A stretch of DNA of 64,000 bases from Diplolepis rosae (lineage: Eukaryota; Arthropoda; Insecta; Hymenoptera; Diplolepididae): contig JAPYXD010000553.1 of NCBI GenBank assembly GCA_030998225.1, positions 5,890,001 to 5,954,000 of the forward strand, in the 5' to 3' direction. The position numbers and the translations under genes are program-made. A model generated the notes under the pieces. That model was not told the origin of the DNA and made no database searches. It saw only the letters and a program-made list of their open reading frames with translations. How positions within the stretch are numbered: position 1 is the first letter of the stretch; each line of letters begins with the position of its first letter. Of this stretch, positions 44,750-56,670 are shown one piece after another.

Positions 44750-45862
44750 CTAGGTTGTTCAAAAAGTTTTGAAAGCGACATCTATAGAGCAGTAGAAGAA
44801 CCAAAATTTCTACGCCATTTTAAGATTTCATCTTTCATATGAACATACTCAAAGTGTCGTTCCACTCTGTCAATTCATTATTTGTTTACAAGCCATTTGA
44901 AGTTGACGTGTCAGTGTATTTTTGTACAATGGAAAAAACCGAATATCGTGCAGTGATAAAATTCTTTGTTTTGGAAGGTTTATCAGCAACGGAAATTCAT
45001 ACAAGAATGGTGAAAGTGTTAAAGGAAGCTGCTCCTTCATTTCCAACTGTGCATCGAAAAAGCGTTGAAGACGATCCACGCTCAGGACGTCCTAAAAGTG
45101 CATCAACACCAGCATTCATAGCAAAAGTACAGGATATGGTTTTGGAAGATCGTCGATTGACCGAGAGAGATTTAGCAGAGGCCCTAGACATCTCATTAGG
45201 CAGTGTGAGTCATATTTTACGTGAAGTTTTGGGTTTCAGAAAGCTTTGTGCACAATGGGTGCCGCATTCGCCCACAATGGAACAAAAACACGTTCGAATG
45301 CGACTTTCTGAGCAACATTTGGAGCGTTTTCGAAAGGATAAAAAGGATTTTTTGCGTCGATTCATCACTATAGATGAGACTTGGATCTTCCATCATGATC
45401 CTGAATCAAAACAAGAGGCTAAGGAGTGGTGTGAACCAGGCACTTCGGCACCGAAGCGAGTTCGTGTCCAGAAATCGGCGAAGAAGGTGTTAGCATCAGT
45501 TTTTTGGGATGCAAAAGGGATTTTGTTGGTGGATTATCTCCAAACTGGCAAAACAATAAATTCTGAATATTATTGTAATCTTTTGGATCAATTGGATGCA
45601 AACATTCGTGAAAAAAGACCCGGTTTGCAGAAGAAAAAAATCCTTTTTCATCAAGACAATGCACCCGCTCACACAGCTCAAAAAACCATCACTAAAATAA
45701 CCGAATTAAAGTACGAATTGTTGCAGCATCCACCTTATTCGCCTGATTTAGCTCCCTCTGACTTCTGGCTGTTCCCACACCTCAAGAAATTCCTTCATGG
45801 GAAGCATTTTTCATCAAATGAAGAGGTTATAGCCGTCGTAGAGGAGTATTTTGCAGGCATGT
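44750..45862 (+). mobile_element. mariner element D2, 3'-truncated
   Basis: The left end is intact (TA then CTAGGTTGTTCAAAAAGTTT). The element follows D1 closely until about 45862 and is then cut; the right inverted repeat and the last ~55 codons are missing, replaced by CACTA-type terminal sequence. Confidence 0.92.
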
Positions 45863-45909
45863 CTGTAGATTTTACAGGTTCATCTGTTGAGTTTACAAAC
45901 AATCTGTGA
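44929..45909 (+). pseudogene. mariner transposase relic (copy D2), open but truncated
   Basis: From the ATG at 44929 (MEKTEYRAVIKFFVLEGLSA) the frame stays open for 326 codons, and the ATG is the one used by this lineage. Nine codons between the two helix-turn-helix parts are deleted (PTVHR then KSVED). All three catalytic Asp are present (TIDETWIFHHD; FHQDNAPAHTA; SPDLAPSDFW). After FAGM the reading is foreign sequence (SVDFTGSSVEFTNNL), so the C-terminus is lost. It could be translated, but is unlikely to be active. Confidence 0.9.
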
Positions 45910-46005
45910 ATCCAACAGAAAAATCTGTAAATATTACAAAAAAAATCTGTTGTCCCTATTCCAGCAGATGACATCTGTTGATTCAGCAGTTTTTTTTCTC
46001 CGTGT
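45863..46005 (+). mobile_element. CACTA-type right terminus with subterminal repeats
   Basis: It ends TTTTTTTTCTCCGTG at 46005 followed by TA, the same terminus as the complete CACGG element. Before it lie at least six short motifs of the form ATCTGTTG / ATCTGTAAAT / CAACAGA in both orientations. Dense short repeats near the end are typical of CACTA/EnSpm elements, where they bind the accessory protein. The left boundary abuts truncated mariner D2. Confidence 0.7.
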
Positions 46006-46007
46006 AG

Positions 46008-47400
46008 GCTTTCCAAATAATGTAACTCCCTTTTTCATTTGTGCAGAAAGTGTGAACTTTTTAGCAGAAAAGAGACTTGCACAGAATACTTTGGCAATTG
46101 GCGAAGTAGAAAAATTGCGTGTTTGACATTTGTAGGACATAAGTTGCATAGATTTCATGGCAATTTGAAAACCTACGCCTTTGGTTGCAGTTATTAAATT
46201 TTTAATGAAACCAATATTGCTCTGCATAGGGAAAGTTGAATTGACAGCAAGAGGACCTGTGTACCTTACACACTGTACAATATGTACAATCATGTGTACA
46301 TTAAATGTCATATGACCTACACCGTATAACTCTTCATACCCTCGTACAAAATGTCTCAAATCATGATCACATTGATTGAGTTCTTCCTTGCTTATTTCAA
46401 CTTTCAGAAGTGTATACAAAGACTTAACTAATAATGCGTAATTTCGTAAAACATTCATTGGCAGTAAATCTACGCACATTGGTAAGCTATAAAATAAGAA
46501 CCAGGATTTCCAATCTGATCCCTTCCACACCGACTTGTCACTAAGTTTTTGAGGAAGCTTAAAAACTTCATGACTAGGTTGAATTTTGAGTTTTTCTCAA
46601 ATTAATTTTATTAACCAATTCTCTAGAAACATCTGAGTTCTGAAGTAATTTATGTACTTGATACTGTAGATCGATTATTTCATAACAATTTTCAGAGTTT
46701 AGAGAAAGTTGATGCTGATGACTGCATTTTTCGCAAATAATTTGTTTGCATTTATCTGAAGCAATTTCTTTTCTTTCCGTTACAACCAGCTTTGCAGTAC
46801 ATTTTAAACAATAAAAATGAAGAGTAATTTTATCCTCTGGTGGATCGTACACCTTTGAGAACATGTAATTCGATATTTTTATATTAATATATTCAGGACC
46901 AGCGCAAATTTTAAGCATTTCAAAAATCTTTATACGCGCTTTGTAAGTCAAATTAAATCGTGCAGATAACGCTGAAATCATTTCTGCAACATCACCTACA
47001 GTTACATTTGATTTATCGAACATTATCATGTTCTCTTGCAACAAGTGATAGCGAACTTCTTCCTCACTTCAGCTCCTGAGAATTCGTATTTCTCGTATTT
47101 TTCTTCTTCCTGTTGTGCATGAGATAGGTTGGATTCTTCTTCGTCGGAGACCATGATCATGGATTCCTTAGTTTCGGAGGCTCTCATTTCCTGTTGATGG
47201 ATGTCCTCTTCTACGATATCAACGATATCCTCAGCAGATTGTGTTAGCTGGATATTTTCTATATTCATGTTAGTATTCGGATGTGAAAGCTCCAAAAACT
47301 CTTCTACTTCTTGGAACGCCACATGTGCCACCAGTTTTTTGGAAGACTGGTTTTCTTGTATAGAATCTATAAAACATGAAATGTTGGCAAAATTTTGCAA
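46008..47400 (-). pseudogene. CACTA/EnSpm TNP2-like transposase relic
   Basis: Three minus-strand pieces run in order: 47400-47026 (acidic N-terminal part), 47044-46574 (cysteine-rich part with FYCLKC and KQIICEKCSHQH), and 46530-46014, WKGSDWKSWFLFYSLPMCVD, HFVRGYEELYGVGHMTFNVH, GPLAVNSTFPMQSN. The last matches the C-terminal domain of TNP2 transposases (DUF4218-like: MTFN.H...H, W.GPL...S.F..E). The catalytic core between the second and third pieces is deleted. It identifies a CACTA-type autonomous element in this genome. Confidence 0.72.
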
Positions 47401-47479
47401 AATGAAGGATAGTTGAAGGGTATAGCAATATAGAACTAGATATAAAAAAGTAACTTTTACAGCTGAAATTTTGCTGAAT

Positions 47480-48650
47480 TGAGACCAAACAAGATCGATT
47501 AAAAGAAGTTATCTAGTTTGTAGGAAATACATGTGAAAGTTGACAATCTCAAATTGACGTTAACGTACAGGCTCTGCTGTGGATTGGGATAAAAAATGCA
47601 AATATCATTTTAGATAAAAAATGAAAACTTTTCCTGAGGAATTTTTGCCTTCCGAAAAGCCGCACACCTCGTATTTCTCGGAAAATAGTCGGACCGGCGC
47701 TTTCCATTCCATTCCATTTTTTCGACGTATGGAAATCTCTGGAAATCTAAATGTAATTTATATTGACGTCCTTTAAGAGGATTTTCAAATTTCTCCTTGT
47801 TGTCTCCCATTGCGGAGTTGGCGCAGTAGAATTCGTAGATATTTTTCCCAAAACCGATATTTTTCCTGATCGATATTTAACATTTAAGTGGAAATAGTGG
47901 AATCCGTTGCCGACAGGAAATGAAAAAAAAATTGTATTCACATTGCAGCACACTTTATCGAAGAAATCAGTGACAAAGAGATGCACACACGTCACGCGGT
48001 CGCCCGAGCCGGTTGCTTGCTCGCGACTGTTCTTTTGATTGTTAGCAAAAGTAAGAATTGTTATAGACATCTTCTAAAATATTAAATAATAATCAGCATC
48101 TTAAATGATACATAATTATCACATTAAGGGACATAATACACAATCTTAAAACTATTTTTTAAATCATACATATTAAATGTTATTGCTTGAATAAAGTTTC
48201 CCCATTAAAACAATTGATTCAAAATGATTGAATTTGATTGCAACTCTATTAAATTGGACAAGAACACGATTAAATTTGATTAAGATGTTTACCTAAATTT
48301 ATATTTATATATTTATGAAAAGATTTTGTGCTTAAAAGGTTTGTAGTATGCGTACAAAAATTCTTCTTGCAATATCTTTTTCTTATTAAGGCCATGGATC
48401 AACCAGATCACGTGAGCAAATTCCTGTAAAAGTTCGTGTAAGATAACTTTTTTCTTTTACAAAATATCTTCCTGAAATTTTGGAAAATACTACAGAACAT
48501 GATAGAGAACGCCTGTCAACTTTGTATGAGTGAAAATTTTGCAAAAAATTTTACAGTTAACTGTAATTGTCGATAAGTTTTCGAATTTTGTTCAAAATTT
48601 TTGCTAAAAAGAAGTTAACAGACGTGCTTTATTATCTTTTGTTACGTTTC
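47480..48650. other. stretch without a gene
   Basis: Apart from the 65-bp repeat at 47646-47710 I see no coding region or element ends. 47740-48000 is slightly less AT-rich. Confidence 0.4.
47646..47710. repeat. 65-bp segment identical to 44067-44131
   Basis: See the entry at 44067-44131; same orientation, different flanks. It lies just beyond the N-terminal end of the CACTA transposase relic. Confidence 0.85.
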
Positions 48651-48656
48651 CCAAAT

Positions 48657-51600
48657 TTCATTTTATCGGAAAATAGTATAATAGCTTTTTTTTCCTCATA
48701 AAAAACCCTACAAAACTAGGTGTCGACCGTAACAAAATATTAACTAGGTCAAAATTTATGAATAAAAATATATAATGTTTATGACGTTTGAATAAACAAT
48801 CATTCAAAGGCTTTGTTTAGTCATATCGCGCCGTTCAACAACGTATGAATACTTCTTATTATTGACAATTATATATGTAAAACCTGGAGTCGGGAAGTTT
48901 GTTAGTTTATGACATGGCCTTATAAACAAATTAATAAACAATTAACCTGTACGAACCTGAGAAGTAGATATGGTGATGCTATTTTTTTGTCGATAGATTT
49001 CACTATTTTACATGAAAAATCATCATTTTTTAATAAAAAATTCAATTTTGCAACTAAGGGAAATTTGTTTATAAATTCCTTAGTTGCGAAATGCATTTTT
49101 CCAAGTGTTCCACTTAATTTTCAAACATTTTTATTGCGTACATTAAAAGTGCATGAAAAGAGCTTTCATTAAGAAAAAAAAAAGTTCAAGATTCATTGAG
49201 AAACAATGGAGATACAGCGCGATGAAGTTTTTGCTCAATTGATCAACAAATTTAACGACTAGCGAAAAAAAAAAATATGTCGATAATTCGTAGATTAAGT
49301 ACTTTTATAAACTGTAAACAACAAATTCCCTGTGGAAATATTGACTGAAAAAAAATTCATCAAAATCAGCGGAGCGGCGGATTTTCGATAGCTGACGCAC
49401 GGCGGAAAGGTGGGGAGGGGCTGGATGCACTCTGAAAAAATATTGATTCGATCATTCGCAACGAGAGGAATTCATTTCTACTGTTGAAAACTCAATAATT
49501 TTGCTAGTTAAGCAGTGAAATACGTGTAATTTATCAACTGAATTTCGTTGCAGTTTTATTCGATGTTTCGATGTGAAAAAATAAAAAAAGATTTTACAAG
49601 CAAGATAATTTATTTTTTACACGTATATTTACATTTCTACTCCTATCATAAATTAAATCTAAATATTTTATTAACCATACACACAATTTTATCGTTGCAT
49701 AAAATGTTCAATGCTTTAGAAAAATATATATCTCAACAATCATATATTTTACAAGCGTATATTTTTTACTAATTAATAATATATATAATATAATATTATG
49801 CATACAGAACTTTTTATCATGCCTACAAATCCTTTCGTTAATGAATGTACAATGACATTTTTAAAATTAATTTAGATCTTTTAAGCGGCGGGCTTTCATT
49901 GTCAGAATTTGTTGAACAATTGAGCAAAAACTTCATCGCACTGTATTTCCATTGTTTCTTAATGAATCTTGAACTTTTTTTTTAAATGAAAGCTCTTTTC
50001 ATACACTTTTAATGTACGCAATAAAAAGTTTTGAAAATTAAGTGGAACACTTGGAAAAATGCATTTTGCAACTAAGAAATTTATAAACAAATTTCCCTTA
50101 GCTGCAAAATTGAATTTTTTTATTAAAAAATGATGATTTTTCATGTAAAATAGTGAAATCTATCGATAAAAAAATCAGCATCACCATATCTACTTCTCCG
50201 GTTGGTACAGGTTAATTGTTTATTAATTTGTTTATAAGGCCATAAGTCATAAACTAACAAACTTCCCAGCTCTAGGTTTTACATACATAATTGTCAATAA
50301 TACACGGAGAAAAATAGTTGAAGTAATTTTACTCATCTCTGTCGATTAAACTTGGGACACCCAAAGTGAATAACAAGAAGCGTTACATAGGGAATAGTAA
50401 GGAGTTGAGTAAAACGTTATCGACGACAGGGCACCAACATGCGTCAGTGGGTTAACATGAAATGTATAAGTGTATCACCGACGCTTGAGGTGCTTCAAAC
50501 CGTAGTTGGGTAAAATGAGCATCGGGCGTATTATTTGAACTATCAATGGTATGGTTCTCTTGAATAAAAAAAAATTCTTACCTCCAGCCTGCCAATAGTC
50601 ATCCGGTACATACATAAACAACATACAAATACATTCACACCATTCAGTCGTAGCCAATCATATTTTAAATCACAAATACACTTAAACATATAACTTTATA
50701 TATATAAACCTAATAACTACACTTATATATAGTACGATACGCTTTCGTCGAATCACGCACACGCTCGCGTACAATCCTCAGACATAAAACTTGGAACTTT
50801 CTTATATACTGACTGCAAGAGTTATTCAAAGCTTGTGAGAGTAAGTGCCGTCAATAAAATTTTTGAGCCTTACTCAAGTAAAAATAAATCAACTTTTTTC
50901 ATTTATTATTCATAAAATATTTTTTAAATTAATATAATTAATTAATAAATTATTATAATTATGATTTTTTATATATATAATATAATTATTAATTAATATT
51001 TAGTATACATTTTTATTATAACTACATATGAAGTTTAATGAATCTAAAGTTTGAAATGTACATTAAAAAATTGCATTATTATCAAAAAGCATCTTGTGTA
51101 AAAACATTTAAAAGAAGGTTTTTTTTATTTACTGTGTTGAATATTTTCAAAATATGGATTTTACAATTGCGATTTCCAAATTATTATTGTCCCTAATAAA
51201 TTTATGTGCAATCTAAATCCTGTTTAGATTTTAAAAATTTTATGCAATACACTTATCAAGACTTTTGTTGTTTAAATTTTTATGAAATGAATTTAATTTT
51301 AAAAACTTAAGTGAAAAAGAAAGAAGTAATTATAAACTAATTAAGAACAAATTTTATATCACGAATTTATTAAACTTACAGCATCTATATAACTAGATTA
51401 TGTGAAACTTTTAAATAAACTATATAAACTAGTGGATAATCATAAAACCAAATAGTGGTTCATACTACGGAGCATGTACGAAAGCTTCGTGACGAACAGA
51501 CAAAACATAATCAAACACGACTGGAGTACGATGAATTTTTAAAATCACTAGTTTATAAATGTAATCCACTATTTTGGATTTAGAGAGTACTAAAATAAAC

Positions 51601-52299
51601 TGTAACTGTATTTTGTATGTTTTTAATTGATTTTGATTATTAAATATAATAACTTGGAACATGAGTATGCTGAAAATTCAACAGGTTTTTCAAATTAAAA
51701 ATATTGTATGTGTACCCAAGGCGCAGATTACTTTCATTCGTTCCTGCGTGAATAGATATAGCTGGTGGAATAAATCTTGCGATTCACGGTTTACTCAGCT
51801 CTCGATTGAAGCGTAGAGTAGAATGAACGGAAAGCTTTACTATTTTTGTGATTTAATAAAAGATTGGTTTTTTATAATTATACTATGAGTAATAATATAT
51901 ATATTTAAAAAATTTTAATGCATGCTTTCATACTTCACCCTAAACTTCTGAATTTCACTCAACTTTGATTCATTTTTGAACATTTAATATTTCACAAATA
52001 ATTATAATGATACTAAATAACTTCTAACTTGTCCACATGTCCCAAATTTGATCTGAAGTTGTGTAAAATTACTTCAATTATTTTTCTCCGTGTAAGAAGT
52101 ATTCTGACGTTGTTGAACGGCGCGATATGAGTAAACAAAGTCTTTGAATGATTGTTTATTTAAACGTCATAAACATTATCTATTTTTATTCATAACTTTT
52201 GACCTAAATAATATTTTTTTACGGCCGGCACTCAGTTGTGTAGGGTTTTTTATGAAGAAAAAAAAGTTATTAAAGTATTTTCCGATAAAATGAAAAAGA
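48657..52299. repeat. long palindrome with ~590-bp arms, right arm split by element N1
   Basis: The left arm 48657-49252 (from CATTTTATCGGAAAATA to GCTCAATTGATCAACAAATT) is the inverse of 49906-50302 plus 52093-52299. The spacer of about 650 bp (49253-49905) has no recognised gene. When the 1790-bp insert (50303-52092) is removed the right arm becomes continuous. Each arm also contains a small hairpin (GCAACTAAGG...CCTTAGTTGC near 49051-49087 in the left arm). It could be a fold-back transposon; no target duplication was found. Confidence 0.85.
50303..52092. mobile_element. CACGG-ended CACTA/EnSpm-type element N1, complete
   Basis: Ends CACGGAGAAAAATAGTTGAA and its inverse, imperfect terminal repeats of about 60 bp, flanked by TA (50301-50302 and 52093-52094). 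The other arm of the palindrome supplies the empty site (GTCAATAA-TA-AGAAGTATTC). The 1790-bp interior has no transposase; it holds an internal inverted pair around TAAACTAGTGGATAATC and AATCCACTATTTTGG. It is non-autonomous. Related pieces lie at 1880, 32712 and 36161. Confidence 0.88.
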
Positions 52300-54455
52300 T
52301 CAAGGATATAAGCGAAAAACGTGAAATTTCGTTAAAAAATTATAAATAACCGTAATTTAAACAATGACGTCCATCGATTTGACACCAGGGGAAAAGATAT
52401 GTTGTTTCACTTATTTTTTGACGCCTAAACTCAATTTTTCAGCCTTCTCCGAAAAAACATCGCGCTTTTCACTAAATCGCCTGGACTAAAAAAGCATAGT
52501 ACGTTAAGCATGTACGTCTATCTCTCACTCGGATCTGGTTGAGATTTTTTACGATAAGTGGGCATTAACGTATGTATAAATTTCCCAAAAGATTATATCT
52601 GAGAAATTTCGAATAAAAATTTCGGCATTTTCCACTGTATCAAGTCAAATCAAGTACAGCGAGGATTAAACCAAGTTAAGTTATAATTCTAAATCACAGG
52701 TTGATAAAGTCGATATAGTAGAAAAAGAAACATCACAAATGATACATTCTTCTAATGATCTAAATAATTGACTAAAAATGATTTGAAAGAATTAGTTATT
52801 AGTTCAAGGTATATCCATAGTCCAATGAGGCCTGAATAGATTCTGTGAGAAAAGTTGTGTATTTAAGCACACAGATCATTTTATTTTATTTATTTTCAAA
52901 ATGGCGGATCTGTGGCACAATTTTAGACTTTCTACAGTTACAACATGTATAGTTTCTAACTGAATATAATTAAACTGAAGAAAATGCAAACTTTAAAAGA
53001 TGGCACACATTCAAAAGAAAAAACAGCATTTCACGCAAGTTTTATGTAAAATTTCACTAAAGGAATTCGCTTTTCTTACTAGTTTTTCAAAAACAATTTA
53101 ATTCAAATTGAATATAACAATGCTATTAATACTTCTCCAAAGTTTTTACAAATTAGGTTAAATAGTAATAGTAAAAAATGAAAAAAAAACGATTTTTTGA
53201 TCATTTTAAATTTATATTTCCCTTAAGTTGGCGTTTTGAAAGTTTAATTTCAGAAAAGCTTACACTTATTTGTAGAAAATTTGATTTTTTCTTTTCGTTA
53301 GAACACATCACCTTATTCTTTCTGAAGTTTCTTATACGATTCTTTCTCTTCGTATAGTCTCGAACTACCATTTCAAGCTAAAAAAATTGGGAAGAAAGGA
53401 GGACTGCATGCTTATTTTTATCGCCTACTGAGTTAATTCATTGTTGAAAAATGGAAGATTTTGTTTGAGTTATAATGCCGACATCTCATTTTATAATTGC
53501 TTAAATTATCCTAATTTGAATTATGTGAGTGAAAAAATTTGTTCTCTTGATTAAATTCAAAGCTATCCAAATTCTTTATAAAATGAGCCCAGAATGAAGT
53601 CGTTTTGTTATTTTTTGAAAAAGTTATTGCAGAAAAAGTCAAAATTTCAATGCTTTCTTAAATTTTGAATAACTTTCGAAATAATCAACATTTTTTAATG
53701 TTCTTGGACTAATTTTGAAGCTAAATTTCTACAAAAACGAACAAACTTCTTGGAATTGATGTATAATTTTTTTCTTACATACTGCTCAAAGTTAAAGTTC
53801 AAATAAAAAAGTTTGAAGAATTCCAATAATGCTTTTGCTGAGAAAAACATTTTTATAAGATATATAAAACATATAATCATGAATTTTGTATCGAATCCCC
53901 TTAAAATATATATTCATACGATCTTTATTATGATTTACCTACAAATGAAATGTTTTCGAAATTTCCCTACTTTTTTGTTACAATTTCAACTCTTTGCATT
54001 ATGCAAGGAAAAAATTATATATCTATTGGGATATGCCAAATGAGCAGGGCCTAAAAAACATGGCGTACTTAAGGGAAAAATTTGAATAGAGGGTATAGTT
54101 TTCCATGCAAATACATGTGATTTAAAAGTGATTAGAAATGATAAATATAAGTGCAATATTCGATTGGGCTAGTACTAATAAAAAAAAAAGGAATTTTGTG
54201 GAAGGAGAACGACTCTTGAAAGCCGGACACATTATTAAATGTGGAAAAGATAAAGAGATAAGTGAGAGCTCAGGTGCAGTGAAATTCACGGCCTACTGTT
54301 TGAAAACATCAAAACTGAAAGAAGATCCGCATGAAATTCTATTGTTTTTCCGTTTCTTTTAAAAGTTCGTTCTTCTCTATGACGATTAGCTACTGCATTT
54401 TGAACGTTTGGTAGGTTAAGTGAGAGAACTGCAGTAGTTTTCAAGTTTTCGGTCT
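52300..54455. other. AT-rich stretch without a gene
   Basis: No protein family, RNA gene or element ends recognised. Homopolymer-rich AT sequence throughout. Confidence 0.45.
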
Positions 54456-54459
54456 TGAA

Positions 54460-55321
54460 ATATGCTATGCTATGACAGTGCTCGCAGAACGTGGACGTAA
54501 ACGGCCCCCACCACTGAACCGTGTGGATCCTCACACAACCAAACGCGCCGTGTCAGTGTGTCCCAACATTCTCGCTTCGATTTCATGCTGTTGACTATTG
54601 AGCCAAGATCGAGAATTATGTTTCTCTCGACTTCGTGCAAAAGAGGCGCGAAGCAGACAAAAAATTCAAAATGACAAAATCTGAATATCTGAAAGATTTC
54701 TTTGAATTTTAGGATGATTTACACTTGAGAAATAATTTTTTAGTAAAATTTATGATTCAATGAGTGTTTAAAGTCTCAAATCAAAATATCGATTCATATA
54801 TTTTTTAGGCTTGTAAATAAATTATTTGAAATTAAAAAATTATGTGAAGAATATTTCATATCAAGATAAGATAAATCAAGAGATTCAAATTTAAAAAAAT
54901 AAAAAGTTCGAATAAAATACTTTGGAGAGTTTTTTTGAATATAAATATGCACCTTTTTTTTCTAATATGTAACATCTTTTCACATGACTACTAAATTTTT
55001 ATTATTATATTTGCCAATTTTACTTCATACCAAAGAATTCTCAATGTGTAATGTCGAATGCAACATTAGATAAAGTGTATATATATTTTAAAATAATCGA
55101 ACCTCTTATGTATACTTGTATATTGAAATAGTCATGCGAAGGATTTTAAATATTCTTAATTGTCTGTATAAAAATTAAGTCACAAACTAAAGCTGAAACA
55201 ACAGAAGGTGAACATTTAATTACCGATGTGTAATTATAAAATAATTTCCATGCCTGTATAAATGAAGGGTTTGATTATAAAACAAAATAAATTATATTTA
55301 AATTTGCATAAGAAATTATAT
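54460..55321 (+). repeat. second copy of the duplicated palindrome block
   Basis: 54460-54960 follows 40960-41510 in direct orientation; 54960-55321 follows the inverse of about 43090-42809. It ends exactly where the gypsy 5' LTR begins, with the same junction sequence (AAATTATAT-TGTCACGTCCC) as at 42808. An extra piece of about 60 bp is present near 55150-55215. Confidence 0.8.
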
Positions 55322-56198
55322 TGTCACGTCCCGCGACTCTACCGCCACAAGTAACAAGCAGATTAAGAAACCAATAAAGGGATCAAAACAGCATTACAGC
55401 GAGTGTGATTTTATCGACGCAAGTTATAGACAAATCGACAGATCAATAGGATGATCAATATGAAATTACCATGTGTCGTTATAATACCCACACATGATAA
55501 CAAATCGACTGACCCAGAGAGAAAGTGAATGAAGCCCTACAATACCAACACACTACCGTCACAACATGCGACTTGTAATAGCATGTGACTTGTAATAACA
55601 TGCGACTGGTCATAGCATGTTACTCGTCATACTTGACCTTTCAAAGTTCTATAAAAAGCGAAAGTCCGATTTCTACAATGTGACCAACGCGAGTTCAGTC
55701 CAGTGCTATCGAATCTATACCGCGAGTGCAATCCAGTCAGTCTAGTCCAGCTTCACCAGATTTCTATCGCTACTCAACCCAAATTCTAACTCGACGCTGA
55801 GTTCAACGACATTAGAAAGTGAAGGGGAATCGCCTTCCAAATTCTCTCGAAACTGGGATCGAAGAATCAACTAGATCAACCGTCTAGATTACGAATTTAC
55901 TATACAACTGCAACTATCTCAAGATTACAAGTTACACTCAACTGACTACATTCGCTTACTGGACTCAATTGATCAATTCAAACTCAGGGTAACTAAAAGG
56001 GTATTTCTAATTTCGATTCTATATTTACATTTCCATGGTGCTCACCCGATATAATTTTAATTGTCAATAAATATATTTTATATACCTAACCCTTCTCAAT
56101 CACTGACTATTCCTCATTCCTTAGAGAGGATCCTTCTGATCCCGACATAAAACGAGGAGATCTTTTAAGAAGAGAAATGTTACGTTTCTGACGTAACA
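55322..56198 (+). repeat. gypsy 5' LTR (877 bp)
   Basis: It starts TGTCACGTCCCGCGACTCTA and ends TGACGTAACA, so it has the TG...CA ends of LTRs. The U3 part contains four tandem 17-bp units (ACATGCGACTTGTAATA-type, 55563-55632) upstream of a TATA box (TTCTATAAAAAGCG near 55650), which would drive transcription of the element. A poly(A)-signal-like AATAAATATA lies near 56075. Confidence 0.88.
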
Positions 56199-56215
56199 TA
56201 CCCAATCTCTTTTTT

Positions 56216-56234
56216 TGGTGCATCGGCCCGGGAA
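56216..56234 (+). other. primer-binding site for tRNA-Gly
   Basis: TGGTGCATCGGCCCGGGAA, 17 bp after the LTR end. Its complement ends in GGCCGATGCACCA, matching the 3' end of insect tRNA-Gly (GCC) with the CCA tail, with one extra G in the stem part. Reverse transcription of the element would start here. Confidence 0.75.
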
Positions 56235-56361
56235 ACACTTAGTCAGTGAATGGGATATTGAAATTTTATGATTAATAGGAATCAAAACTTGATAAAGTAC
56301 AATTATAATTTATATGATTTCACATTTTGTTAAAATAAAATAAATTTGATAAAATCACGAA

Positions 56362-56670
56362 AGGATTTGACCTTAAGGCTAACTTGAGTGATTAAATAAT
56401 TATTTGATTTGAAAAACTGTTTAATTTCCTTGTTTCTTGTTATTTTGTACAAACTGTGTTACAACAAGATAAATTCTGCTGATTCACGCAGGGATTTGAC
56501 CTTGAGGCTAACCTAAGTCATTAAATAATTATTTTATTTGCAAAACTGTTTAATTTCCTCATTTCTTGTTATTTTGTACAAACTGTGTTAAAATAAAATA
56601 AATTCCGTTGATTCACGCAGGGATTTGACCTTGAGGCTAACCTAAGTGATCAAAAGACTTATTTTATTTG
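56362..56670 (+). repeat. 129-bp tandem repeat in the gypsy leader
   Basis: The phrase AGGATTTGACCTTAAGGCTA / GGGATTTGACCTTGAGGCTA recurs at 56362, 56491 and 56620, so the period is 129 bp with about 2.4 copies. The second and third units are most alike. Non-coding. Confidence 0.88.

Noticed and set aside
48909..49172. 87-residue open frame as a gene
   Set aside because: It lies in a palindrome arm, its partner on the other arm is disrupted, and no family is recognisable.
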